Shown here piece after piece: positions 33,085-43,790 of a stretch of 64,000 nucleotides of DNA. The stretch is from Aspidapion aeneum (taxonomy: Eukaryota > Arthropoda > Insecta > Coleoptera > Brentidae). The notes beneath the pieces are model-generated. The model was not told where the DNA came from. It saw nothing but the letters and a program-made list of their open reading frames with translations, and ran no database searches. A program made the translations under genes and the position numbers. The stretch spans positions 5,446,112-5,510,111 of the forward strand of contig OY755042.1 in the NCBI GenBank assembly GCA_963576565.1, written 5' to 3'. The first letter of the stretch is position 1, and every line of letters starts with the position of its first letter.

Positions 33085-33545
33085 AAATAAATTGGTAAAT
33101 TTTTTTTTTAAGTCACAAGCTTTTATAAAATGCACTAAAAAATAAAAGGGATGGCCGACTGATGGAAATTTTGACGATGTAAGCACGATAAGATATCCGT
33201 ATCAATTAAATATCACTATTTGCAAGAATCAATCTAGCAGAAAAATGCAGAGGTACCAAACCCACCCAACCCGACCCAAGATACCCCAGCATTTCTCTCA
33301 CATAGGTATGGCAATGGCATAACATTGCGGCACATTAAACATATCTTTGATGACCTGCTATGTTGAATATTCTTTAAGTGTTTAGATCACAAATTTAGAT
33401 TAACTTATGCTTTGATTTGCGGCCATCGCTTTTATTATTATGATAATATTAGAATGTTAGAAAATTATTTTTTAATTTTTTGTGCATTTTATAAAAGATT
33501 GTGACTTAAAAAAAATTTTACAAATTTATTTTCTACTTTTTAGTC
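33085..33545. repeat. Palindromic element, copy 1
   Basis: Left arm TAAGTCACAAGCTTTTATAA (about 33108) is inverted at the right (TTTATAAAAGATTGTGACTT, about 33487), with further inverted matches inward. The centre has CCACCCAACCCGACCC. A related copy lies at 56688-57225, where the arms also carry GCTTTTATAAAATGGACTAAAA. Confidence 0.65.
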
Positions 33546-33669
33546 TCAGCTATCTACTCTATTAAATGATATTTTTTTCTTAATGTTGTATTGTCATGGG
33601 ACCACTATGTGTGTACCAAATTTCATCCAAGTCGGATAATGGGAAGTGTGTCAAAAACGCTTCACAAGA

Positions 33670-34168
33670 TTTGATAGATAGTTAGTTAGATAGTTAGATA
33701 GATAGTTAGATAGTTAGATAGTTAGATAGTTAGATAGTTAGATAGTTAGATAGTTAGATAGTTAGATAGTTAGATAGTTAGATAGTTAGATAGTTAGATA
33801 GTTAGATAGTTAGATAGTTAGATAGTTAGATAGTTAGATAGTTAGATAATTAGATAGTTAGATAGTTAGATAGTTAGATAGTTAGATAGTTAGATAGTTA
33901 GATAGTTAGATAGTTAGATAGTTAGATAGTTAGATAGTTAGATAGTTAGATAGATAGATAGATAGTTAGATAGTTAGATAGTTAGATAGTTAGATAGTTA
34001 GATAGTTAGATAGTTAGATAGTTAGATAGTTAGATAGTTAGATAGTTAGATAGTTAGATAGTTAGATAGTTAGATAGTTAGAGTGTTAGATAGTTAGATA
34101 GTTAGATAGTTAGATAGTTAGATAGTTAGATAGTTAGATAGTTAGTTAGATAGTTAGATAGTTAGACA
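33670..34168. repeat. (TTAGATAG)n microsatellite, about 500 bp
   Basis: An 8-mer array with a few GATA expansions and single changes. It follows the phrase GTACCAAATTTCATCCAAGT at 33614, so it is probably the tail of another microsatellite-associated repeat, similar in style but different in sequence to the CAGA family. Confidence 0.97.
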
Positions 34169-34305
34169 GAACATCTGAAGCTAAATAAAAGCTTGTAAAA
34201 AAGACCCCCAGCTTGCAAGAGTGGTGTAGGTGCGATTTTGATATATGTATGTTGTTTACATTGGAGCCCTAAAAAAAAGAATTAGCGACCTTGGGGGGGG
34301 GGGGG

Positions 34306-35615
34306 GGGGGGCTCCTCCCGCCATCCTGGATTTAGTGTGCAGGAAAATAGTTTTTTTTTAAATTACTTGGTCCCTATACATTTTAGAAATAAAAGTTTTA
34401 GACAAAAGTTAAAGACAATAAAATTTCCTACAAAAGCGCTATTGTACGTTTTTTCGTCAGACGAATGGTTTTCGAGTTATGACGCAAAAGATTTCGCCGC
34501 TATTTTGGATTTTGACAAATTTTTTTATTTAGTTTCCTTTCACTTCGATACTGCTTATTTTTGAGAAAATCTGTAATAACATAAAACAAAGACCAACTAA
34601 AAGCCTATAAAATGAGATTTCACTGAGTTCTTTGGGTAGTACCCTTGCTGAAATACAAACCCTGAAGTGTTAGCAGTACACCCGTTTCTTATGTATTTCC
34701 ATAGTATATGCAAAATAAACCGAAATCATTCAATTTTATGTAATTTTTTTAAAAATTTTACAGAATGTGTGTACATAATTAATTTTATTATAAGTTAAAT
34801 TATCTTTTAAACAATAAATCATCGAAGTGAACCAAGTTCATGGTTAGCACTTAATTGGCATTCATAATATCGGATTATTTTTTAAGATCAGGAAAAAAAA
34901 ATGTTTTTTTAGGTTTTATTCGGTTTAAAAAAAATTTTAAATCACCTTTTTTAGGGAAAATAAAATGTTCTTTCAAACGGCGTATCACAAAGTTGTGTTA
35001 AAGCTATTATTGACACACAGGGGCGTCCGCATATTGAGCTTATTTTTTTTTTAAATTTTTTACTTGTTTTATTCAATTTTCTTAAAAACTAAGCTTTCTG
35101 AAAAATATTGTTTAACTCTATATTGTTGAAAATAAAATTATCTTTAAAAAGATATGTATCTAGTGAGTTTTTGTTAACGGGGAACACTCAAAGAATATAT
35201 GCAAAATGATATAAAACTGAATAATTTCGGTTTATTTTGCATGAAGGTACTATATGGAAATAAATAGAAAACGGGTGTACTGCTAACACTTCAGGGTTTG
35301 TTTCTTAGCAAGGGTACCATCCAGATAACTCGGAAATATCTCATTTTATAGGCTATTTGTTGGTCTTTATTTTATGTAATAACAGATTTTCTCAAAAATA
35401 AGCAGTTTCGACGTTAAAGGCCACTAAATAAAAAAAATTGTCAAAATCCAAGATGGCGGCGAAAATGATTAGCGTCATAACTCAAAAACCATTCGTTTGA
35501 CGAAGAAACATACAAAATTTATCAAATTTTGTTAAAAACTTTTTTTTTCTAAAACAAACAGTAACCAAGTAATTTTAAAATTGTGCACACTAAATCCAAG
35601 ATGGTGGGGGGATTT
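34306..35615. repeat. Large palindromic element, arms about 400 bp
   Basis: Sequence from about 34311 (CTCCTCCCGCCATCCTGGAT) to 34740 recurs inverted from about 35610 back to 35210. Examples are GCAGTACACCCGTTTTC against GAAAACGGGTGTACTGC, and AAATCTGTAATAACATAAAA against TTTTATGTAATAACAGATTT. The arms are diverged by scattered substitutions and indels; the centre is about 470 bp. A G-run (34294-34311) borders it. No frame is preserved. It lies in the intron between exons A and B, ending 100 bp before exon B. Confidence 0.8.
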
Positions 35616-35714
35616 TTAGAGGAGGCATAGGCCCAGTCTGTCAATTTCCCCGGCGTCGCTGCTGCTTTCAATCTAGAGATTTTTTATTTGTGTTGTTTTT
35701 ATTGTTTTTTTCAG

Positions 35715-35792
35715 GCAGTTATGGTGAAATTAACAACAACGTAGATATTGGATCAGATTATGGCAAAAGTAGGATTTCAAAATATGTCGGAG
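35715..35792 (+). CDS. Host gene exon B: short Gly/Tyr/Ser segment
   Basis: A 78-bp exon between TTGTTTTTTTCAG and GGAG|GTAAAT, phase 1 at both ends. It encodes GSYGEINNNVDIGSDYGK and SRISKYVGG, in the same style as exon A. Phase agreement with A (phase 1 out) and C (phase 1 in), strong splice sites and composition are the evidence. It is too short for homology by eye. Confidence 0.55.
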
Positions 35793-36087
35793 GTAAATAC
35801 ATTGGGCATTTTTAGGGGATTCACGGCGCAGTCTTTGACCATGTTGTGACCCTTGGCACTTCTGATCTTAGGGGTCCAAACTTACCAAACTTATGTAGCG
35901 CATAAGTTGAGGCAGAAAGGACTGTATTGGGAAAGGGTGTAAAGGGTAGAGTGTGGCGAGAGAGAGGGGATAAAAAGTGTAAAAAAAATACTGTCGCTCA
36001 CCAATATCTGCAGAGGTAGTCGCTTACAGGGCCCTGTTCTCCAGTTCTATGCTAAACAGCTACACAGATGATAACGCACAGCTTAAA

Positions 36088-36851
36088 GCTGGATTCAGAG
36101 TTCCGTAACGTATGCCGTATGCCGCAAGCCGTAAGATGGAAAAGGATTGATTCATAGTTTGAAAACATAAGAAGTAGGGTCTCTGATATAGATCAGAATA
36201 TGTGAACGACCCCAGCTATGTATTACAGCTGATTAATGTATTCTCTGGTCTTGTCAAATGTCGTTAGAATGTCAAATGATCGACTCGTTCTAGGGTCGGC
36301 CATGTTTTTTCTGTTTGTTTTGTTTGGCTTGGCGTGTTGGAGTTTAGAGTGTTTTTTGACGATTTTTATAGTTTTTTTTTGCGTTTTTTAATAGTTAATT
36401 TGGACGCAAAATGGACGAAATAGACGAGGGTCTAGTTTTTGGGGCCATTTTATTGGCATTATACGTTGTGCTGCGCAGAGTCCCTGGGCGAAGCCCAAAA
36501 CGGCGGTATAAAACAAGGCCGAATCATCGAAATCAAATAAAATTTCAAATTTCGCGGGCAAAAAACAGGGCTTCCAGGAAAATTTTGTTGGCCTTGAAAA
36601 AAAAAGTCATCAAATCCTGGTCATGTGGGCTCGGAAATTGCCGGAAACTCACGACCACCTCCGCTTGTAACCGATGCCGTAAGGCTGTCGTAAGCCGTAA
36701 GAGCACGAAATAAAAATGAACCATTTCTTACGGCATGCGGCATACGGCTTGCGTCTTACTAAAAACTATGAACAGCAACATGTTTCAAGTATAGTTTATT
36801 TTTCTTACGGTGTACCGCATACGGCATACATTACGGAACTCTGAATCCGCC
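36088..36851 (+). mobile_element. Harbinger-like element with long terminal inverted repeats
   Basis: Ends GGATTCAGAGTTCCGTAACG and, reversed at the right, GGATTCAGAGTTCCGTAATG; about 40 bp of inverted similarity continues as TATGCCGTATGCCGCAAGC. Flanks read CTTAAA on the left and TAAAG on the right, so a TAA or TAAA duplication is likely. It contains the 100-codon frame at 36411-36713. The placement as Harbinger/PIF is by the flanking TAA and the ORF style. Confidence 0.7.
36411..36713 (+). CDS. Small ORF of the Harbinger-like element
   Basis: It starts at ATG 36411 with MDEIDEGLVFGAILLALYVV, a short acidic and then hydrophobic leader like that at the start of many Harbinger transposases, followed by a very basic stretch (RRVPGRSPKRRYKTR) and a Cys pair region (SCGLGNC...ACNRC). 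There is no catalytic domain, so it is a truncated or unrelated reading frame. Its GC content is higher than the flanks. Confidence 0.35.
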   Translation: MDEIDEGLVFGAILLALYVVLRRVPGRSPKRRYKTRPNHRNQIKFQISRAKNRASRKILLALKKKVIKSWSCGLGNCRKLTTTSACNRCRKAVVSRKSTK

Positions 36852-37178
36852 TAAAGTTTTAAAGGGTTTTTGAGGGTGCCAAACGACAAAAAGTAATTTA
36901 GGGTAAATTCACACGAGAGACCGCGTGATTGAGTTCGTTTCTTATACGTCACTGCCCACTGTCCACTTTTTAGGTTATAGGAACAAACGAAAATATTTTT
37001 ATGGACCACGTAGTGGCATCTGTGTTTGTGTAAGAAAACGTGATAAAAATAATAGATAAAGGGTAAAAACTTCCTTCTATATTAACAGAATCAATCAAAA
37101 AAGGAGAATTTGTTTTATATATTTTAATCCTTGTAAATTGTGATTTCAAAAAAAGGGCAGTGCAAGTAAAAAAATAAT

Positions 37179-37969
37179 CAAACAAGTTTCGTGGCTAATC
37201 GGGCAAAAAGGAGTTTTTGTTTCTCTCATATTTTTCCGTGGGTAGCTTGAAAGCTTAACCTTTTGGGGGTCCAAGATCTAATGTACACCTAATAAGTGTT
37301 GACAGTTAACTGTTTCGTCTTTATGGGACTCCTCAGAAAACTGCTAGGTCGATGTGACAATTCTTGCGAAGTTAATTAGACGGTTTTGGAAGTTAATTAG
37401 ACGGTTTGGTTGTTTTGAGAAAACTATCGCAAGGAGCGCCATCTACCGAGATACGAGAGAAACAAAAAACAAAAGCAGGCGAAAAACTGCTATACATATC
37501 GATCAATGAAAAGATCGAATACAAATAAAAGAAAACAAACTATAGTCCGTGACCTACGACAGCTCTTCTGTCTTTCTGGCCGAATCAACGCATATTGCAT
37601 TTTTACCCGTCATCAAGACACGTGAGCGTCAATCAACGGAATTTTTAAGCCAAATAATACTATCAAATGTAAACGAATGCTTTTGCTTTTTGTTTCTCTC
37701 GTATCTCGGTAGATGGCGCTTCTTGCGATAGTTTTCTCCCTATTTACTTATGATTAGAGACAAAACCGTCTAATTAACTTCGCAAGAATTGTCACATCGA
37801 CCTAGCAGTGTTCTGAGGAGTCCCATAAGGACGAAACAGTTAACTGTCAACACTTATTAGGTGTCCATTAGATCTTGGACCCCCGTGAGGTTAAACTTTC
37901 AAGCTAGCCACGGAAAAATATGGCGAAACAAAAACTCTCTTTTGCCCGATTAGCCACGAAACTTGTTTG
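37179..37969. mobile_element. Foldback-type element, copy iii
   Basis: Terminal inverted repeats CAAACAAGTTTCGTGGCTAA and inverse, followed inward by CGGGCAAAAAGGAG. It has a second inner inverted pair (GAGATACGAGAGAAAC against GTTTCTCTCGTATCTC) and the family phrases with ACAGTTAACTGT on both sides, inverted. It is therefore a nearly symmetric foldback of 791 bp. The non-symmetric centre is about 37500-37680. Confidence 0.85.
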
Positions 37970-37984
37970 ATTTTTAAATTCACG

Positions 37985-38165
37985 GGTACGAAATTCCACG
38001 TAATAAAATAATATTTTCTAATTACTAAAATTAATTAATTAACTAAAATATAAACATACCGGGCGCCAAAAAGGCACTCATTCTTGTATTTTTCCATAAA
38101 AACAAACCTAAATATTTCTATTACCAAAAAGTAATAACTAAACTTAAATAAAAAAACAAGAAGGA
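37985..38165. other. 3' flank of the BEL fragment
   Basis: Just beyond the stop of the BEL fragment on the minus strand. It could be part of the 3' LTR, but no LTR boundary is recognised. Confidence 0.3.
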
Positions 38166-38167
38166 GT

Positions 38168-39130
38168 TTATTCCACTGGCAAAGGGCACAGCTTGACTAC
38201 TGGCCTTTGCATAACACCTTGTGCAGTTTTCAAGGTTACAACCCTAATTATTCCATCAGGACCCCGATAGCACTTTATTACCCTACCTAAACGCCATTTT
38301 AGTGGAGGTGCGAGCTCATTTACGAGAGTGCCTAACTTAATGATTTTACAAGATTTGTTCCATTTATGACGCTGTTGTAGAGTTTATAAATATCTTGGTG
38401 TATACGCTGCACAAGTTTAGATATCCTAGAAACATTAAGATCCGTCAGATCTTCATCAGGAGCGGACGAGAGTGGTTCCATGGACAAGTCAGAGGCATTT
38501 GAGGTAATGGCTAAAATGGGGCGAGTGTTAGGCATAGCTTCTACCTGTACTAACACAGTGTAGAGCTCCTCATATGTGAGTACCTGGAGGCCTATGATTT
38601 TTTGCAAATGGGTTTTTACAGATTTAACCCCAGCCTTCCAAAGTCCTTCAAAGTGAGGGCTCGAAGGCTGGTTAAAAGACCACTCAATATTTTAGGCTTC
38701 TGAGACATTTTTCATGTAACCATTTAGCTCTTTTTGGGCTCCCAAGAAATTCGAACCACAATCACTAAAAAATTTAGAAATTAAACCTCTTCAGCCGACA
38801 AACCGTCTAAGGCAAGCTATGAAACAATCTGAGGTTAAATCAGACGCAAGCTCAAGATGTAAAGCTTTGGTTGTGAAACAAATAAATAATGCCTTTTGAG
38901 ATTTTATGCCTCGTGCTTTGGTAAGAGTGATATTGTATTGCGTAGATAAATATCCAAGAAATTTTTTGAGGTGTATCTAGTCAGACTAAATACGAGTAAA
39001 TTTTCGGGTTCTTTAAACCAACCTCCATCAAACATAGAATTTACGTCTGCTGGAAGGCGACTAGGTGGATCCCCAAAAATCGAGCTGCAAGTGCAATAGA
39101 CCTGCACTACCGTACTATCTAATAGATGAC
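38168..39130 (-). pseudogene. BEL/Pao integrase C-terminal fragment
   Basis: Minus strand, reading down from 39107: CSSIFGDPPSRLPADV; then in another frame KSQKALFICFTTKALHLELA and SDCGSNFLGAQKE (integrase core with a catalytic Asp). WSFNQPSSPHFEGLWKAGVK follows, the usual W-F-PP-SPHFGG-WE motif with the Glu replaced by Lys. After it come LTYEELYTVLVQVEA, SAPDEDLTDLNVSRIS, and in a further frame KLGTLVNELAPPLKWRLGRV to ...LCPLPVE and a stop at 38168. Several frameshifts and a missing catalytic residue show that it is dead. Confidence 0.8.
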
Positions 39131-39527
39131 ATGACTGTTGTAGTAGTTTCTCACACTGAATTTGAATTTCACGTTACACGAAATTATGAAGGTGCGTGCA
39201 AATAATTAAGTCTATAGGCATTATTCTTTGGATAAGTGTGTATCTAATTACGATTTTTTAAGCGATAAAGTAAAAGCGATAAATTAAGACGTACCTATCA
39301 AGGTTGCTAAAATACCGCACTTCCATGCCAAGTTGATCAAAAAATCGGACAGGTGGCAATCTGTCATTCGTCTATGGGTGGCAACCATGAGGTTACCACT
39401 TGTCTTCGGCGCATTAAAGTTATATCTCACCTATATCTACATTGTACTTTAAGAATATTTTATGTTACTTGAAGTACTTTTAACGTACTTGGAGTACTTC
39501 GAATGTACTTGAAGTATTTTGAATGTA
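39131..39527. other. Intron sequence without recognised gene
   Basis: Near 39470-39530 the motif GTACTTGAAGTACTTT recurs in short tandem variants, and resumes on the other side of the inserted palindrome at 41038, showing the pre-insertion sequence. Confidence 0.4.
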
Positions 39528-41037
39528 CAGGGTGTCCCAAATTGGGCACTTTTAGGGGGTTTAAGGTACTTCTAGGGGAGACAGAGAAAAACTGACCACG
39601 CATTGCGAGGCTCAAATTTCAAGAAAAGACTTATAGTGAAAACCGCATTTTGAAATATCGTCTCGTCTTTGAGCTACGGGGGCTTTTGGGAAAGTCTGCA
39701 TTTTGGAAGGGGGTCTATAACTTCTTTATTAGTAAAAATTTTGATTTAGGGTAAATTGCAATTTAATAGACTTTGTTACGAGGAATTCACCCGCTAAATT
39801 AAATTTTAACTGTCACTTTTAGTTTTTGAGATATGACATAAAGTTGCATTTTTTCTTTTGGAATGGCCTATATTTTAATTAGTTTTCGAATTCGTCATTG
39901 AACTCTTTTCAAAATGATTATGAACTCTTTTCAAAATGATGTATCATAAGTCATAGTTTGATTAAGCGGTTTCGGAGATAATCAAAGTTTTATATTTTTG
40001 TCTTGTGTGCGTTGAATGACATCATGCGCCATTGACATGAAAGCCTTGTGGTCAAATCCTATTCAATGCTCCTATAGTTTTGTTGTCTGCTACTATGCAA
40101 ATCAAGTTGGCCTTGCGTCTTGGCGTTTTGTCATTGTTTTCAATTGTTTAAACAATTTGACATTACGCTTTGAATAAAATTATTTTGCACAAAAGCGTTT
40201 TTAATTTTATTTTGAAATGTGTATCAAAATGATGCAAAGTATGACATGTTAAAATGTTACTGGGAAAGTATTGATAATCGACAGTACGCTGGAAACTTCT
40301 CTTCAAATGTATCCCGAACGAAGACAACCGTATATGGCTATATTTCTAAAGTTGAAAAGGAACCTTGTTCAGTATGGCTCTATGGCGCAATGATTATTGA
40401 TAATTTTTAATAATATCCAATTTCTATTGAGTCTGTAATTTTTGTTTCTTTTTATAACTAGGCGTTGAGGGCCGTCAGGTAAATTATAATTTTTCCAAAC
40501 CAGGCTTACTATATTTTTGACTGTGTAAAATAATAAAAATACTGGAGTGCCTTGACCTGCCTCAGCAGGAAATCATAGCACACTAGAAATAAGTGAAAAA
40601 GTTGAATATCTCCTAAACCGCTCAATAAAACTATGATATATGATACATCATTTTGAAAAGAATTCAATGACGAATTCGAAAATTAATTAAAGAACAGGCC
40701 ATTCCATAAGAAAAACTGCAACTTTATGTCATATCTCAAAAACTAAATGTGACAGTTAAAATTTAATTTAGCGGGTGAATTCCTCGTGACAAAGTCTATA
40801 AAATTGCAATTTACTCTAAATCAAAATTTCGACTAATAACGACGTTATAGACCCCCTTCCAAAATGCAGACTTTTCAATAAGACCCCATAGCTCAAAGAC
40901 GAGACAATATTTCAAAATGCGGTTTTCACTATAAGTCTTCTCTTGAAATTTGAGCCTCGCAATGCGTGGTCAGTTTTTCTGTGTCTCCCCTAGAAGTACC
41001 TTAAACCCCCTAAAAGTGCCCAATTTGGGACACCCTG
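39528..41037. mobile_element. Long-TIR element (1.5 kb) with TA duplication
   Basis: Ends CAGGGTGTCCCAAATTGGGC and exact inverse start GGGACACCCTG, flanked by TA at 39526-39527 and 41038-41039. The inverted repeats extend about 400 bp (for example GACCACGCATTGCGAGGCTC and GCGGGTGAATTCCTCG on the opposite arm). A central segment of about 650 bp carries a degraded frame. The TA target suggests the Tc1/mariner group. Confidence 0.88.
40219..40410 (+). pseudogene. DUF4817-like helix-turn-helix remnant
   Basis: It encodes KYDMLKCYWESIDNRQYAGN and VYGYISKVEK. This resembles the short N-terminal domain (DUF4817) that precedes many arthropod Tc1/mariner-type transposases, where the pattern is EKxDMLxxYxEAxxNxxxAxxxY...RRxPxxxxFxxLE. 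The region between is frame-shifted. It sits in the centre of the long-TIR element and links it to a transposase-bearing parent. Resemblance is judged by eye. Confidence 0.4.
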
Positions 41038-41039
41038 TA

Positions 41040-41395
41040 CTTGAAGTACTTTAAATGTATGCTACGCTGTGCAGTTCGTACTGAATTCGCGGTCCAAGCA
41101 AAACTTTGACACGTCTTTGTCAAGAGTTAAAGAGAAAAGGGTAGTGTGTATTAGTGTGCATAAATTATTATCGTTTATTTTTAAAAAATATGAACTCAAG
41201 CTCAGTTGATATCTAGCCTCGTGGCAAGCATGAAGTTGCGACTTGACGTGAAACCTTGTAGTTTACAAACTTTTTCGCTTATTTCGACTGGCAATTTGAC
41301 ATTGATTTCGATTATTTAAATCGGTCAGCTTAGCTTGCGTGCCAATGTGATTTGACCCCATGCTCCTTCCACAAATTCGTTACAAATGAAGCTTT
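41040..41395. other. Intron sequence without recognised gene
   Basis: No frame, repeat boundary or motif that I can support. Confidence 0.3.
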
Positions 41396-41693
41396 AAGCC
41401 TTTTTCCTCGCAGTAACTACAAGTTACCAGGTAACCTGGTTACTCGTTTTCTGTTTTTCTTCGCTGAGTAACACTAACTATGACGTCACGAGTAACCACA
41501 CAGTGTAACCAGCCTAGCAGACGTGGTTGCTGAAATATTTTGAGGTTAAGATCGTTTTTTTTTGTTTTTTTTTCAAATGTTTGATTTTAAAGCCGATCAC
41601 ACACAAAAATGCATAGCGCATAGTATGGCGCATAGAAGTTCAACCTTATGGACTTTTCTTATGCAAAACCAATATGGCCGCTGCTATTTAATC

Positions 41694-42303
41694 CAAGGCC
41701 AACACAAAAATAGATGCCACGACCCTGAAAAAATCAGCTGTTCTCCCGGGGCTGAATTTTACATTGGGTCTTATGGGAGGTCAGACGTTTTTTTATGATA
41801 TTTTCAAAATGGCACTACAGATTTCTGCAAAATTACAGTGAAATATTCTCAGACATGATCCCGATATTCCACCAAAGGTTTGTAAGGAAGCAACATGATT
41901 AAAAGGTTAAAATCTTTAAAATTTAGCATTCCTTATTTTGAATTCAAATTACCCGCCATGTACCACATGCCAACTGTTATATTTGACATGTATTTGACTT
42001 TGTCATATGTGATTGTCACATTTGCTTCTGCTTTAAATTTAATTTTTGTGTGAGCTAATGAAGCGGCTATGAAAAATTAAGGATTACTATACATTTAAAA
42101 AAATAGTTCTGCCAGAATAAAGTAAAAACAATCTCAAAAATAACTTTATTTAAAAAAAAATCAAATATTCATGAACCGTCATTCCAACTTCAATTTTTTA
42201 AAGACAATCAGCTGTGTCGTAACGTGACCATCAAAAAAAAATCAGCCCCGGATGTGACGTCAAGAAAGTGGAGGATCGTGGCCCGTCCGTTTTGATAGCC
42301 CTG
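41694..42303 (+). mobile_element. 610-bp MITE, copy 3
   Basis: The same length as copy 1 and uninterrupted, from CAAGGCCAACACAAAAATAG to TTTTGATAGCCCTG. Flanking 7-mers (TTTAATC and GTTGATT) do not match, so the duplication has decayed or the copy arose differently. This copy supplies the intact reference for the insertion in copy 2. Confidence 0.85.
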
Positions 42304-42502
42304 GTTGATTATGCACCATGCTACGAAGGTGTGTGTGAAGGCCTTAATCATTGACTTCTATACCCTACAGGGCGTTATATAACTCAATGATTTTAATATA
42401 TATATTACCAACGAATTATGTTTGGTAGCGGTAGAAAATGAAGCACATCCCTTGAAGTTGGTCCTATATCAATTCAACTGCAACTAGTCTTAAAATGTAC
42501 TG

Positions 42503-42549
42503 CCTTTGGTGTTCTGTGGTACTGCGGCCTTACCACAGAATACCAAAGG
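42503..42549. repeat. Hairpin, 19-bp stem with one mismatch
   Basis: CCTTTGGTGTTCTGTGGTA at 42503-42521 pairs with 42531-42549 across a 9-nt loop. It lies within the TIR element at 41396-42729. Confidence 0.7.
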
Positions 42550-42774
42550 AGCACCCTGTTTCCACCCCGATTCAAAAAACGCAAAGTCGGAATGCTGGTA
42601 AAAACAAAAACAAACAATTGGAAATGTCATCCACAGCTGACTGTCTGACGTCATACAGCGGTTATTCCGAGTAACCGTGACGTCATTTCGAGTAACTTAA
42701 ATGACTAGTAACCTCGAGGAAAAAGGCTTTTTATGTGAGTTTGTATGTCATTAGCAAAACGTTCACAAATCTAG

Positions 42775-42960
42775 GTTGCAATAAACAACCGCCGGCACCA
42801 CTTCACGCTGGGTTGAGGTGTTCGCCGTTGACCGGATGCAAGGCGGATTGCAAACCCGACTACCACTTTCCCGACGGCAAGACTCGGATTTCAATAATTT
42901 GTGAAAATGAAGAGTGGAAGGTGGCCGACGCCGATTGGGACGTAGTACCTTCTTGTCAGC
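42775..42960 (+). CDS. Host gene exon C: CCP/sushi-like module 1
   Basis: A 186-bp exon, phase 1 in and out, between CACAAATCTAG and CAGC|GTTAGT. It encodes CNKQPPAPLHAGLRC, LTGCKADCKPDYHFPDGKT, ICENEEWKVADAD and WDVVPSCQ. The Cys...Y-FPDG...C...W...W-VP-C pattern is that of complement control protein (sushi) domains and is paralogous to exon E. Two extra Cys precede it. The acceptor has a poor pyrimidine tract, perhaps because a transposable element ends 45 bp upstream; another element begins 40 bp after the donor. The frame contains no stop, which argues for constraint. Confidence 0.75.
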
Positions 42961-43285
42961 GTTAGTATTTTTTTATTTGATGTAACATAGGGATAATTAC
43001 GAGGGGGATTTCACTGACCATTTTTTTGTACATATGTTCGCATTGTTTGACAAAATGCGAAAAAATGTGAAAAAATGCGAAAAAATGTGAAAAAATGCGA
43101 AAAAATGCGAAATAATGCGAAAAAATGCGAAATAGTGCGAAAAAATGCTAAATAATAAAATTATGAATTGTTGAGTTCATTGTATTCGGGCAGTGTTGTA
43201 AAAAGGGTAAAAAGAAAAGGGTAATTTTTCGGTAGGTTAATTTTTAAAAAGGTATTTTATTATTTATGTTTATAAAACTTTTTAA

Positions 43286-43757
43286 GAGTAGACATGCTTT
43301 TTTTCCAGTCTGTCACCTTAGCTCCGAAATGTAGAAGCGACGTTGCAAAATGCGGCAAAACGACTCACGTGATATACATACCTTTTTGAGTGAAAAAAAC
43401 ATCAGAATTGACTGAAATTTGAGTGGAAGGCACATTTTGTAAAAACTAAGACAAGGCTCGGAGCAATGTTTTGGTTTTTTTTGCCGAATAAGTATAAACT
43501 TCTTTCTAAGGACACCGATTCGAAATATTCATGACATAAATATTTCGAATCGGTGGCCTAGAAAGAGTTTTTGACAAAAAATCAAAAAAGTGCTCCGAGC
43601 CGTGGCTTAGTTTATACATAATGCGCCCTCCACTCAAATTTTAGCCAATTCTGATGTTTTTTTCACTCAAAAAGGTATGTATATCACATGCATTTTGCAA
43701 CGTCGCTTCTACGTTTCGGAGCTAAGGTGACTGACTGGAAAAAAAGCATGTCTACTC
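43286..43757. mobile_element. Palindromic MITE with TTAA duplication
   Basis: 472 bp, ends GAGTAGACATGC and exact inverse, flanked by TTAA at 43282-43285 and 43758-43761. Arms of about 210 bp pair along nearly their whole length (CACCTTAGCTCCGAAA with TTTCGGAGCTAAGGTG; CCGATTCGAAATATT near the centre). TTAA targets suggest the piggyBac or Kolobok groups. Nested in 43000-44857. Confidence 0.85.
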
Positions 43758-43790
43758 TTAAGTGAAAATATACATTTATACTCATTACTC

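Larger units (their letters stand above)
41396..42729. mobile_element. TIR element containing MITE copy 3, abutting exon C
   Basis: Ends AAGCCTTTTTCCTCGCAGTA and, reversed at the right, AAGCCTTTTTCCTCGAGGTT are inverted. Inner GAGTAAC...GTTACTC and TGACGTCA motifs occur near both ends. A short T-rich target duplication (TTT) is possible. MITE copy 3 (41694-42303) is inserted in it. Its right end lies 45 bp upstream of the exon C acceptor. Confidence 0.75.

Noticed and set aside
33670..34168. Regular repeats resembling a CRISPR array
   Set aside because: They are uninterrupted microsatellite units without unique spacers, in a eukaryotic genome.
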